A DNA stretch of 64,000 bases. Source: Acorus gramineus (Eukaryota; Streptophyta; Magnoliopsida; Acorales; Acoraceae). Below, in pieces: positions 47,997 to 58,875 of the stretch; the first letter of the stretch is position 1, and each line of letters begins with the position of its first letter. The stretch covers positions 9,365,252 through 9,429,251 of the forward strand of contig CM060848.1 of the NCBI GenBank assembly GCA_030737835.1, read 5' to 3'. The notes under the pieces were generated by a model. The model was not told the origin of the DNA and ran no database searches. It saw only the letters and a list, made by a program, of their open reading frames with translations. Made by a program: the position numbers and the translations under genes.

Positions 47997-50900
47997 TGTT
48001 ATATATGTGTCACTTTTAACCTACTGGTAACCGTTGGAGCGTTCTGGCAGTTTTTCATTTTTTTTCGATTTTTGATCGGAACCGCTAATTTTTGGACTGT
48101 TAGCTATCGTCCTGAGTTAGAGGACTCTGATTGGAAATCTAACTGCATATTTGGTGTCCTGGTGCCATTTTAGGCCTCTCACGAAAATTTCATCGAATTC
48201 CGGTAACGTTTCCAAAATTTCACAGTTTCGGGGCGTATCTGGGTTTTTAAGTGACCCGGCTATATAAGGTGGGTGAGAAAATATCTTGGGCACTATTCAT
48301 CATCCCTACCATTTGGATTTTCTCTCTCCCCTCTCTCCTTTTCTCACTTTTGAGCCCCTTAGACCCCTCAAACCCAAAAACCTAAAGCATAGGAAGTGTA
48401 GATCGGGTCCCGATCTACACCCCGATGCTTTCAAATCCCGATTCCGACGAGATTAGCCCCTCCTTCCCCCCTCTATTCTCCTCTGTTTTGGGCTGTTTCG
48501 AAGGCAGGAGTAGATCCGGGCGTTGGAAGCCCTTGGGGAGTGGTTTCGGTGCGCGGAGAGCAACCGGACTTCCCTTCCTCCCCTTGGTAAGCCTCCTTTC
48601 TCTCTTTTTCATGCTTAGATGTATGTTAGGTGGTTGATTTGGGGTTGGGAGGCGGTCGGCGGCGGTGGGTGGCCGTCGGAGGGCTGTGGAGGTGGTCGGA
48701 GGCCGGGGGTGGCGGGTGGTGGAGGTTGGGTGGCTCGGTCTAGGAGTTGGGCTGTCCGGGTAGGCTGGGCGGCTGTTCCGGGAGATTAGGCAGCGGGCGC
48801 AACAGGCTGGGGCACCAGGTGCCGGGCGCGCATGCGCGTGCGTGCAGGCGTGCGCGCGGCCTGCGCGCGGGTGGTGCTGCAGGCGTGGTGGGCGTGCTAG
48901 GCGAGCAGGGGTGCTGAGCGCTGGGCGCTGGGCACCGCAGGCGGGCGTGCGCGGGGCGTGCGCTCGGGGTAGGCAGGCAGGCTGGGCGCACAGGCGCGCT
49001 GGGTAGGTGGTGCTCGGGCGCCAGGCGGACAATGCTCGGGTGGGTAGGGGAACAGGGCTCGGGCCACTCGGCGACGCGCGCAGGCAGGCAGCGCGGGCAG
49101 CAGCGCGCGCAGGCTGGCAGGCGCGCTGGGCGCGTGCTGCCAGGCGCGCTGGGCTTGTGCTGCGCGGGCGTGCGCGTGGGCGCTGGGTGAGGGTCCCGGG
49201 TGCTGGGCGCTGAGCACCAGGCGCTGGGCCGCGGGTACCGGCTGCTGGGGGTGATGGCCGAGGGCAGTGCGTCCAGGGGGGGTCGTGCAGGGTGCGCGCG
49301 GGGTGCGCGCAGGGCGCGACAAGGCGGCTGTGGTGCGCACGGGGCGCGGCGAGGCGGCGGTGGTGCGCGCGGGGTGTGCGCGGGGCGAGACGTTGCGCGC
49401 GGGGCGTGCGGGGTGCTCGTGGGCCGGCGCGAGGCGTGCGGGGTGTGCGCGGGCGGCTGCGCTGGGGCGCAGGGGGCGCGCGGTGCACCGGGGAGGTTCG
49501 GCGGAGCGTCCAGGCGGCGGGCGGGGGCCCGGCGGTGCGCGGGGTGCGTTGGCTGAGGCGCGGCGGTGCACCGGGCGGTCGGGTGGCTGTGCGGGTGGTT
49601 GCCGGGGTGCTCGGGCCAGCGTGCGTGCGGGTCGTATGCACGTTTGCCCGAGTGTTGGGTGTTTGATTTGGGATTTTGGGTATTTATTTGTGTATGTTGT
49701 GTGTTTTGGGGTATCTGTGGATTTTAACTCACCGTATAAATGTCTATCTTGCAGATCTTGACGGGCGGTCGCGCGACGACCCGATCTTCGGTGTGTGGGA
49801 CAATCCAACCCAGTAGAGAGGGGTCATACGCATTTGGGCATATACCGACCTCTCCTGGGGCACCATGGATGTATATTAACCAGCAGTAATATGTAATCCA
49901 TGCTTGCATGATTTAAATGTAGAATGCATGCTACCCTAGTCTTTGTATGTTAGGGACTTGCACCCTTAGGATAGGTGTAAGAGCCATGCACCATGCCCCC
50001 TGTTTTCATGATAGGAAACCTCGGCCTATGCATGCGTCCTACTAGTTTGTTTATTAAATTAAATGCTAGTGTATGTTAATTCGCATGCCTTAGATAATAT
50101 TATAGGGAGGAGCCTTGCGAGGTCAACATTGAGACCCGTGTTAGGGTACTCCGTGTTCCTTTTTTGGCTGTCGGGATGTCCTGTATCGGGACCTCATGCT
50201 GCCCACCCAAGGTTTCTAGTCCCATTAATATTATAAGTAATGTTATATAACTGGTATGATTATTAGCATATTTAGTGAATATTATAGGGGAGGGGCCTTG
50301 CGAGGACAGCGGTGAGACCCGGGTTAGGGTACTCCGTGTTCCTTGTTTGGTTGTCGGGGTATCCTATATCGGGAACTCACGCCGCCCTCCCGAGTTCTTT
50401 CCCCAATGATATTACAACCTTGCTTTTATTGTACGTGTTCCCCGCATCTTGGTTATGCGCCCTGGAGGAACTCTGAAGAGTTCATGACATTAGAGTTGTA
50501 GAGATGTGTTGTCGGCGGATCCGAGTGGATCATATGCGTATGGATGGGCTGTTCCGTTTCCCTTCGTTGGATCCGTGTAGAGACTGCCCCAGCGTGATAA
50601 GGTCGTCCCTTCCGAGGGCTCCCATCAGTAGGCGCCTCCCGATATTTGTGACGGACTGCGCTGAAGTTATGGGTGAAGGCCAGCGGCCTACGGAGTGGAG
50701 GAGAGACTATCGGTGGACCAAGGGTGACCAACAGCCTAGTCAGTCCCAATATCCTATGTCACCCGTGGTAGGGTGAGGGTGAGGGTGTAGTGGGTTGGCG
50801 ATGAGCGACCTACTGGATTTGTGATTGGATGATTATCAGTCCCAATAGCCTATGTCACCCATTGATGGGTGAGGGTGAGGGTGTGGTGGTTCGGCGAGGT

Positions 50901-51440
50901 ACGAACCACTGGATTATGTTGTTATGTCACTTAGAGGCTGGATAAATAATGGAATTGTGGTAAATATTGTCTGTGATGCATGGGTTGTGCTGTTCACTGA
51001 GCGTGTGGCTCACCCCTCGCATATGTTTTTCCCCAGTGGTCACTGAGCCTGAGCTGGAGCCGGAGCAGCAGTTGGAGCTTTCCGAGGGATTCCTTCAGTA
51101 GCGGAGCAGCGCTACGTTCCGCGAGTGCCAGAGGTTATCAGCATCCCGTCTTGGCTGTATGTATTTTATTTCCGTGCTTGGCACGTGTCTGTATATATTC
51201 AGTTGTATTTGTATATATTGGCTCTCACAGGACAGATGATTGTGTATCGAGTCTGTAGAATGTTTATTTACAGATTCAGTCTTTTGCTTCCGCATTGGGT
51301 TTATATATCATGTCAGCCCCTTTGTTATCTGTGTGTCATTCTGGTTGTTTGTGTATGATATATTATTGACCTCCTGTGTAGATTCTGATATTTTATATAC
51401 ACTTGCCGCGTCCCGGGGACGGCCGCCCTGGGGCGTGACA
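47997..51440 (+). mobile_element. Giant solo LTR, subfamily A, copy 1
   Basis: 3,444 bp, TGTTATATATGTGTCAC at the start and GGGGCGTGACA at the end, flanked by CAAAG on both sides (47,992-47,996 and 51,441-51,445). TG/CA ends with a perfect 5-bp duplication and no internal gag, pol, PBS or PPT mark a solo LTR. Parts: TATA-like 'ctatataagg' (48,260-48,269), CT-rich leader, a short open frame at 48,425-48,637, a donor-like CTTG|GTAAGCC at 48,587, a 1-kb extremely GC-rich block (48,650-49,640), an acceptor-like TTGCAG|ATCTTGACGG at 49,755, then tandem repeats of about 180 bp (50,100-50,400) and 100 bp (50,735-50,915). The parent family is probably Ty3-gypsy, by inference only. Confidence 0.85.
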
Positions 51441-51876
51441 CAAAGGGCCCATGTTTGTGGAGGGACTTGATCAAGCCATGTGCGAGCTTGTGAGGAGGCA
51501 CTAAGAATCTTTTGCATTTCATCAGCAAATTGATTTGGACATTTCAAGGTGGCAGCCCTCCACACCTGGTCACTCAACTCCTTTGATTTAACATTTTTTT
51601 TGAAGTTGTCTATCATGTGTCTCATACAAAAACGATGGTGCCATGTCACATTGCTTGCTTCCTCAATATCCTTCATGCCTGCTATGATGCCCAAGTGCCG
51701 ATTTAATATGACACACAAATTGTTTATACAACCAACAGAAAAGAACAAGTTCCAAAGGAAGAAGGTCCAACTGCTTCTGTTCTCAGATTCAACTATAGCA
51801 AAGGCTATCGGAAGCAAACCATTTTCTGCATCGCAAGCAGTGGCTATCAGGAGATTTCCTTTATATTTTCCATACA

Positions 51877-54800
51877 TGTCACGCCCCAGGGCGGCCGTCC
51901 CCGGGACGCGGCAAGTGTATATATAATATCAGAATCTACACAGGAGGTCAATAATATATCATACACAAACAACCAGAATGACACACAGACAACAAAGAGG
52001 CTGACATGATATATACACCAAATGCGGAAGCAAAAGACTGAATCTGTAAATAAACATACTACAGACTCGATACTCAATCATCTGTCCTGTGAGAGCCAAT
52101 ATACACAAATACAACTAAATATATATACAAATGCGTGCACAAGCATGGAAATAAAATACATACAGTCAAGAAGGGATGCTGATAGCCTCTGTTACTCGCG
52201 GAACGTAGCGCTGCTCCGCTACTGAAGGAATCCCTCGGAAGGCTCCAATTGCTGCTCCGGCTCCAGCTCGGGCTCAGTGGCAACTGGGGAAAAACATATG
52301 CGAGGGTGAGCCACACGCTCAGTAAACAGCACAACCCATGCATCACAGACAATATTGACCACTATCCAGATCTTAATAATCCACAATCTCTTATTAACAA
52401 CCACAAAATGGTAACAAATACACAAACTAGTGGGTCGCTCAATCGCCAACCCACTACACCCTCACCCTCACCCTTCAATGGGTGACATAGATTTTGGGAC
52501 TAATAATCATCCAATCACAACTCCAGTGGGTCGCTCATCGCCAACCCACTACACCCTCACCCTTACCCTTCCACGGGTGACATAGGATTTTGGGATTGAC
52601 TAGGCTGTTGGTCACCTTTGGTCCACCGATAGTCTCTCCTCCACTCCGCAGGCCGCTTGGCTTTCACCCACAACTTCAGCACAGTCCGTCACAAATATCG
52701 GGAGGTGCCTACTGATGGGAACCCTTGGAAGGGACGGCCTTTCTAACGCTGGGGCAGCTTCTACCGGATCCAACGAAGGGGACAGAACAGCCTATCCATA
52801 CGCATATGATCCACTCGGATCCGCCGACAACGCATCTCTACAACTCTAATGTCCTGAATTCCTCAGAATTCCTCCAAGGCGCATAACCAATATGCGGGGA
52901 ACATACACAATAATTAGCAAGGGTGGAATATCATTGGGGGAAAGAAACTTGGGAGGGCAGCGTGAGTTCCCGATATAGGAAACCCCGACAACCAAACAAG
53001 GAACACGGAGTACCCTAGCCCGGGTCTCACCGCTGTCCTCGCAAGGCCCCTCCCCTATAATATTCACTAAATATGCTAATAATCATATAATTTGGTATAA
53101 CATTTCTTATAATATTATTGGGACAAGAAACCTTGGGAGGGCAGCGTGAGTTCCCGATACAGGACACCCCGACAACCAAACAAGGAACACGGAGTACCCT
53201 AACCCGGGTCTCAGTGTTGACCTCGCAAGGCTCCTCCCTATAATATTATCTAAGGCATGCAATTTATCATACACTAGCATTTAATTTAATAAATAAACTA
53301 GTAGGACGCATGCATAGGCCAAGGCTTCCTAGCATGCGAACAGGGGGACATGATGCATGGCTCTTACACATATCCTAAGGGTGCAAGTCCCTAACATGCA
53401 AAGTCTAGGGTAGCATGCATTCTACATTTAAATCATGCTCGCATGGAATACACATTACAATAGGTTAATATAAATCCATGGTGCCCCAGGAGAGGTCGGT
53501 ATACGCCCAAATGCGTATAACGCCTCTCTACTGGGTTGGATTGTCCCACTCACCGGAATCCGGGTCGTCGCGCGACCGTCCGTCAAGATCTGTAAGACAG
53601 GCATTTATACGGTGAGTAAAATACATAAATACATCAAAATACTCTAAAATACCCAACACTCGGACAAACGTACATACGGCCCGTACGCACGCGTATCCGA
53701 GCATCCCGACTCACTCCCGAACCCACCGGGCAGCCGCACGCACGGCCACCCGCCTCGGGCGCACAGCCGAGTCCCAGCCCGCGCGCCAAGGCGCCCTGCC
53801 GAACTCAGCCCGCACGCCCGGACAGCCTGCCGAGCCACCCGGGTGCACCGCGCGCCCACTGCGCCCCGCCGCAGCAGCCCGCGCGCACCCTGCACGCCCC
53901 CGCGCGTACCACGCGAGCACACCGCACGCCCCGCGCCTCGCCCCGCGTGCACCACCAGCTCTGCCCCGCGCCCAGCATCCGTGACCAGCTCCCAGCGCTC
54001 AGCGCCCAGCACCCGGGACCCTCACCCAGCGCCCACGCGCACGCCCGCGCAACACGTGCCCAGCGCGCCTGGCAGCACGCGCCCAGCGCGCCTGCCAGCC
54101 TGCCCGCGCTGCTGCCCACGCTACCTGCCTGCGCGCATCGCCGAGTGGCCGGAGCACCGCTCGCCTGCACGCCTGGGTACTGCCCGCCTGATGCCTGAGC
54201 ACCCCCTGCCAGCTGCCCGAGCATGGCCTGCCCAGCCGGCCTGCCCTGCTCGCACAGCCCGCAGCCAGCCTACCCGCATGCCTCCCTCTGCACCCCCCGA
54301 GCGCACGCCCGCGCGCGCGCCCAGCAAACTGGTGCACCTGATCCCAGCCTACCCGAGCTAACCCTGCCAGCCTACCCAGCGTGCCCAGCACGCCCAGCGC
54401 CATCCCGAGCGCACGCCCGCGCGCACGTCCGCGCGCACGCGCGCGCACGCCCTGCCGCTGCACGCCTGCTGCGCCTGCCTGAGCGCTGCCTGTGCTGCCT
54501 GCTGCCCGGGACTGCCAGCCTCCCTGCCCGAGCTCCTCTACCACCCACCACCGGCCACCCCAAGGCCTCCGACCACCACCCACAGCCCTCCGACGGCCAC
54601 CCACCGCCGCCGACCGCCTCCCAACCTCATTTCCATCCTCCTAACATACATCTATACAAGAAAAGAGAGGAAAAGAGGCTTACCAAGGGGAGGAAGGGAA
54701 GTCCGGTTGCTCTCCGCGCACCGAAACCTTTCCCCAAAGGCCTCCAACGCCCGGATCTACTCCCACCTCCGAAAAGGCCCAAATCAGGGAAGAAGAGAGG

Positions 54801-55276
54801 GGGGATGGAGGGGCAAATCTCGCCGGAATCCGGATTTGAAAGCACCGGGGTGTAGATCGGGACCCGATCTACACTTCCTATGCTTTAGGTTTTTGGGTTT
54901 GAGGACTCTAGGGGGCTCAAATCAAAGAAAAGGAGAGAGGGGAGAGAGAGATTTCATTTGGTAGGGATGATGAATAGTGCCAAGCAAGGTTTTAGATCTC
55001 ACTCATATAGTGAGTCACTTAAAATACCCGGATACGCCCCGAAACTGTGAAATTTTGGAAACGTTACCGGAATTCGATGAAATTTTCGTGAGAGGCCTAA
55101 AATGGCACCAGGACACCAAATATGTAGTTAGATTTCAAATCGGAGTCCTCTAACTCAGGAAGATAGATAACAGTCCAAACATTAGCGGTTCCGATCGAAA
55201 ACCGAAAAAAAAAAACGAAAAACTGCCAGAACGCTCCAACGGTTACCAGCAGGTTAAAAGTGACACATATATAACA
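51877..55276 (-). mobile_element. Giant solo LTR, subfamily A, copy 2 (inverted)
   Basis: 3,400 bp, the reverse orientation of copy 1 with the same ends, flanked by ATACA on both sides (51,872-51,876 and 55,277-55,281). It has the same order of parts on the minus strand, including the donor-like site near 54,685, the GC-rich block (53,640-54,620), the acceptor-like site near 53,588 and the paired 180-bp repeats (52,915-53,240). The different target duplication shows an insertion separate from copy 1. Old enough for many differences between copies; no coding for Gag or Pol. Confidence 0.85.
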
Positions 55277-57246
55277 ATACATATGTGTTCCATCGATGCA
55301 AACCAATGGACGACAATGTTTGAAAGCCTCTAAGGCTGGTCCGAATGCCCAAAAAACACGTTCAAACTGTCGGATCGGTCTGCCCATGTTATTCTCTTGT
55401 ATGACAGAGCCTTCGAAGAACACCTTTTTTCTTGGATTAGACCTCCTCAAGGCATCAACATATAGAGGCAACTCAGCATATGATTCCTCCCAATTTTCAA
55501 ATATCCTCTCCATAGCTTTCCATTTGGCACGGTGTACCTTTGAATATGAAATTATGTAGTGATGATCAGCATGTATCCTGTCCATTATCTCAGTAGGACT
55601 GATTCTCAAATTATGACGAATCGTTGGCATAATTAGCTGTGAGATATAATCAGAACTAAATTGTCTGTGATTTGAACTGAGTAGAGGATCTAAGCATGTA
55701 TGAGGAACTCTCAGAGTTGAAATCTTGAACATTTTTGAACAACCGACCCTCCTCGCATATAATCTCCAATTACATCCATCATTTATGCACTGAACGACGT
55801 ATTTTTCTGCATTTGATTTCACCACATGACACTGTACACATTTCTTTATGCTCCAGGTTCGGACAGCATTAATGAGTGACTTCTTATTTGTGAAAAGCTG
55901 ACCAACCCCTCAAGTTCATTACACGAAGAAGATCCGATTTCATAAATGCATGGATGTACATTTTCTGCCACCGCTTGCTCCATGAGGTCATGTGTAGGAT
56001 ACATTTGAGGAACACTATATTCATGGATGGCAGTTCTCCCCACATCATGGTCCTCTTCAGTATCGGGTCCTTTAACCCAGTGATCTTCACGATCCTCTTC
56101 TTCTTCTTCAGTATCTTCTCCCACTTCCTCTTCTTCTTCTCCTCCTTCTTGATCTTCTTCTTCTTCATTGTTTACTTCAATTCCTTCACGAATATCGTCC
56201 CAACCCATGTCATGAAATGGAGACCTATAAATGCAAACACATTATATTTATACATATTAATACACCCACCAAAAATATCCTATAAATACACAATACTTAC
56301 AAATGTGGTATATTGACACTCCCATAGGCATTGGTCGGTGTTGCATCAATCATATTCTCTTGGGTCCACGGAACAAATGACGACGATGAAGGTTGATATG
56401 GTTCACGAACAATGGAAGGATATGAATCTTCTGCATCATAATTCATCGCGCCACGACCTCTTTGTATGATCTCTTCCTTCTCGAACCATATTTGAATGAC
56501 ATGCACGTGCTTTGGGTACAACATTATCATCACTTTCACACCCATATCATCTTCGAGAGGGACACCCAAACTCTTTCCGTCGTGAGTGGGATGCACAACA
56601 CTCATGAATAATTTGTAAAGACTTGGATCGGTCCCCGTCAAATGGTACATCATTTAGAGCAAATCGACATAAGAGATCCTCTTATGTATGATGGTGGTTT
56701 TCCTCGTACCACTTTCATAAAATGAAGTATCTTCACGTTGAACAATCCTCCTGTTAAAAGAGTACATTAACGGGACATCGGATTTCTTTACCATCTAAAC
56801 CATAAATTATTCAACTTAGTAAATATATTTCTCAATTGATAATAAAAAAATTCATCCAACATATACAAGTATATTAAAAAATTCATCCAACACATTTTTT
56901 TAAGTTTTAAAAGTCTATATATACAAATAAGAAATTCTCAATAAACCAAACACAAAATATATACCTCATTTCATTTTACAAAGCATCACACATTCAACAT
57001 GTCAATAATAAAAAAAAAACACAAAAAATTTATACATAAAATCACAACAATTGGATAAATAAATAAATTTAAGAAATTGTTTAGGGTTTTGATGTTTACC
57101 TTTGGATTAAAAATGGTCTTTGAAAATTGATTTAAATGTATATGAACTGCTTGGGGGTGAAAATAGGCCTTTGGAGGGAGAAAAATGGGTGAAAATGGGG
57201 TGAATAGGGTTTCTCTGCGGAGGCGGGGTATATATAGGACGTGCTC

Positions 57247-57364
57247 TGGAGACGGTATATATATATACCGTCTCCTGGAGACGGATTATATATAATCCGT
57301 CTTCAATGTAAATCCCGACATATCGGTTAAAACACTGGAGACGGATTATATATAATCCGTCTCC
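57247..57364. repeat. Three palindromic GGAGACGG-type motifs, right MULE terminus
   Basis: Units near 57,248, 57,277 and 57,336. The second and third match the left-end units almost exactly. The first has the core 'tatatatatata'. Confidence 0.85.
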
Positions 57365-57462
57365 AATACAAAATGTCAGCAGGGCTAGTTTTTGTAAATA
57401 TTTGGGTGACAGGGCTATTTTTGTAAATAGTCAATTTCTGGGGGCTAAAAGTGCTAATTACC
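57330..57462 (-). repeat. Right terminal inverted repeat of the MULE
   Basis: Reverse complement of 44,477-44,610 with scattered differences. Its inner edge also carries a palindromic motif. Confidence 0.85.
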
Positions 57463-58045
57463 CTTTTTTTCTGAATTATGTTGGGGAAGGGTTAAAAACA
57501 ACCCTTCAACTTGCAACCCCACCCTGACTCTTTATCTTCCGTATTAATCTATTTTTTTAATGAAATTGATAGGTGCTGTCTATTTTTTTTTAAGAAAAAA
57601 AAAAAAGGTGTCAGGGGTGGTTGAGATGGGCGATGGGTGGTGAAGGTGAACGGAGGAGGTAGCCGCGACGGGACAAGCCACGATGGAGGGTGAGGGAGAA
57701 AGCGAGAGAAAAAGGGGAAGAGAGAGAGAGAGAGAGGGGCGGTGACAGAAAAAGGTGATAAGGGGGTCGAAGGGATAAGGGAGAGAGAGAGAGAATGAGA
57801 AAGAGAGTAGTGCACAATCTCCACCATCGTTGCCCCCCCCCCCTCTCTCTCTCTCTCTTGCTTGAGGAGCAACCCACCCTTTTTTCTGGGGTGGGGATGT
57901 CACCTAAGGGGTGGCTTTAGTTACCCCTTATGCTAGGACAATCCAAAGGACTGTGTTATGGAAGTCTTGTTTTTATTTTTTAAATATTATATATCATATG
58001 TGTTTTTTGGAGAAATTAATTAGAGGTTATCCCAGCCACCCCCCC
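57463..58045. other. Region beyond the MULE, GA/CT-rich
   Basis: Several (GA)n tracts at 57,718-57,738 and 57,779-57,805 and a (CT)n tract at 57,842-57,859 account for the overlapping frames here. If the MULE inserted in the 5' region of the At4g15545-like gene, the original promoter would start here, but no promoter element is convincing. Confidence 0.4.
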
Positions 58046-58279
58046 ATTATTTTCGCCGAGCACTTCATCTGTAGTCAGCGGAGGAAGAAGGACCTCGGTG
58101 ATCTCATGAAGATCCAGATGCTATCAGGAGATACGATTCGGCAGTTTGTTGATCGCTTCCGCATCCTTAAATTCGAAGTGGAAGACTGCAACGAGAACAC
58201 AGCAATAATGGCTTTCCGGAACGGCCTCAAGGAGGCTCTTATCAAGCGTACACCGTACGACTTGCAAAAAATTACATAA
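58046..58279 (+). mobile_element. Ty3-gypsy gag fragment (fossil)
   Basis: One plus-strand frame reads FAEHFICSQRRKKDLGDLMKIQMLSGDTIRQFVDRFRILKFEVEDC...AFRNGLKEAL, matching the central part of the Retrotrans_gag domain. Nothing else of the element is present; hAT-like terminal sequence follows directly. Short broken relic. Confidence 0.6.
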
Positions 58280-58440
58280 TATTTGGGTTGGGTCAATCGG
58301 GTCCAATAAGATTGGGTCGGGATGAACCCAGACCCGACCTATTTTAATTGTCGGGTCCTTTGGATCAGATATTTACGTCTTTTATCGGATCAGATTCGAG
58401 TCAGGTCTAGGTTGACCTGCGACCCGTTGACAGGCCTAGT
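58280..58440. mobile_element. hAT-like terminus rich in GGGTC motifs
   Basis: Repeated 'gggtcgggat', 'gacccgacc' and 'cgacccgttgacaggccta' motifs resemble the subterminal region of the hAT at 3,985-4,129. The end 'tgacaggcct' is like the TIR of the hAT MITE at 22,813. Only one end is evident, so it is either a remnant or a small element whose partner I cannot place. Confidence 0.45.
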
Positions 58441-58479
58441 GTTAGAGTCTTTCGATTTCTTTTTTCTTTTTTTTTTCAT

Positions 58480-58822
58480 CAAAAAAAAAAAAAAAAAAAA
58501 AAAAACGGACCACCTAATCACCTTTCATACATGCACCTGTAATCACCGTTCATTCGTGCGCACGGTGTTTATTAAAAAAAAAAAAGGACCCAATGCCCAC
58601 GTAACCATGTAACCATGGTTTGAAAAAAAATAAAAATAATTAATGACCCAACACCATGACACATCCGAGTATCCCACGTAGCCTTGTAACCATGGTTTGA
58701 AGAAAAAAAAAAATCCCGATAATATAACCCCATGTAATCATTGTTTGAAAAAAAACCAAAACCAATGAACAACACCGTGTGCATGAATCAACGGTGATTA
58801 GATGATCCATTTTTTTTTTTTA
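58480..58822. mobile_element. MITE with long imperfect inverted ends and three internal repeats
   Basis: Left: 'cggaccacctaatcacc' then 'gttcattcgtgcgcacggtg'. Right, reversed: 'tggatcatctaatcaccg', 'ttgattcatgcacacggtg'. Both sit behind A/T runs. Inside, 'tgtaaccatggtttgaa' or close variants occur three times (near 58,608, 58,685 and 58,731). Non-coding. Confidence 0.6.
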
Positions 58823-58875
58823 AAAGCAGACATTCTCTTTAGAGAAGAACTGTGTGTGTGTGTATATATACATGG

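Larger units (their letters stand above)
47304..56794 (-). pseudogene. MULE (MuDR-type) transposase, interrupted by two solo LTRs
   Basis: Minus-strand pieces in order: 56,794-56,301 (N-terminal region), 56,224-55,277 (acidic Glu-rich stretch, MuDR DNA-binding domain with KKSLINAVRTWSIKKC, start of the MULE domain to CIDGTHMY), 51,876-51,441 (GKYKGNLLIATACDAENGLLPIAFAIVE... to PPQTWALC), 47,996-47,304 (CYEDGRRH...TTNRAESMNSVLKGVRG, SWIM finger CQCHVLKLFHYPCAH, CCHC knuckle CSICHEKGHRKNKC, stop). The LTRs interrupt it at the TGTAT and CTTTG sites. Other damage: an in-frame TAA near 56,654, a one-base frameshift near 55,900-55,920, and the usual catalytic Asp of the DRH motif is Asn (CVILNRHLGII). 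The first (IDGTH) and third (NRAES) acidic residues remain. A short intron separates the first two pieces. Confidence 0.9.
44475..57462 (-). mobile_element. 13-kb Mutator-like element (MULE) with transposase and PMD genes
   Basis: Terminal inverted repeats of about 130 bp enclose two minus-strand genes. Left end: 'aagcacttttagtctcc', 'tatttgtaaaaatagcccc', 'ctaaatatttgtaaaaa', 'ttagccccgctgaaatttt'. Right end, reversed: 'ttagcacttttagccccc', 'atttacaaaaatagccc', 'caaatatttacaaaaac', 'tagccctgctgacatttt'. Flanks are T-rich on both sides (ttttttttt and tttttttct), so the usual 9-bp duplication cannot be judged by eye and the ends are accurate to a few bases. Two solo LTRs of another family, 3.4 kb each, are inserted in the transposase; without them the element is about 6.1 kb. 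No ULP1 protease domain is present. Both genes carry breaks, so this copy is not autonomous now. Confidence 0.9.

Noticed and set aside
48415-49808. Long overlapping frames in the GC-rich block (up to 408 aa on the minus strand) and their mirror at 53,640-54,855
   Set aside because: They are Arg/Ala/Pro-rich low-complexity translations in several frames of both strands at once, caused by high GC content with few stops. No domain is present, and the frames differ between the two LTR copies.
50735-50925. Telomere-like 'gggtgagggtgagggtg'
   Set aside because: The plant telomere repeat is TTTAGGG. This run is short, lies inside an LTR and recurs in other copies of that LTR.
57247-57364. Palindromic motifs as rho-independent terminators or bacterial operators
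   Set aside because: The context is a eukaryotic MULE terminus and the same motif occurs at both ends.
57549-57903. Three overlapping ~100-aa minus-strand frames rich in Ser/Leu/Pro
   Set aside because: They are translations of GA/CT microsatellites in all three frames.
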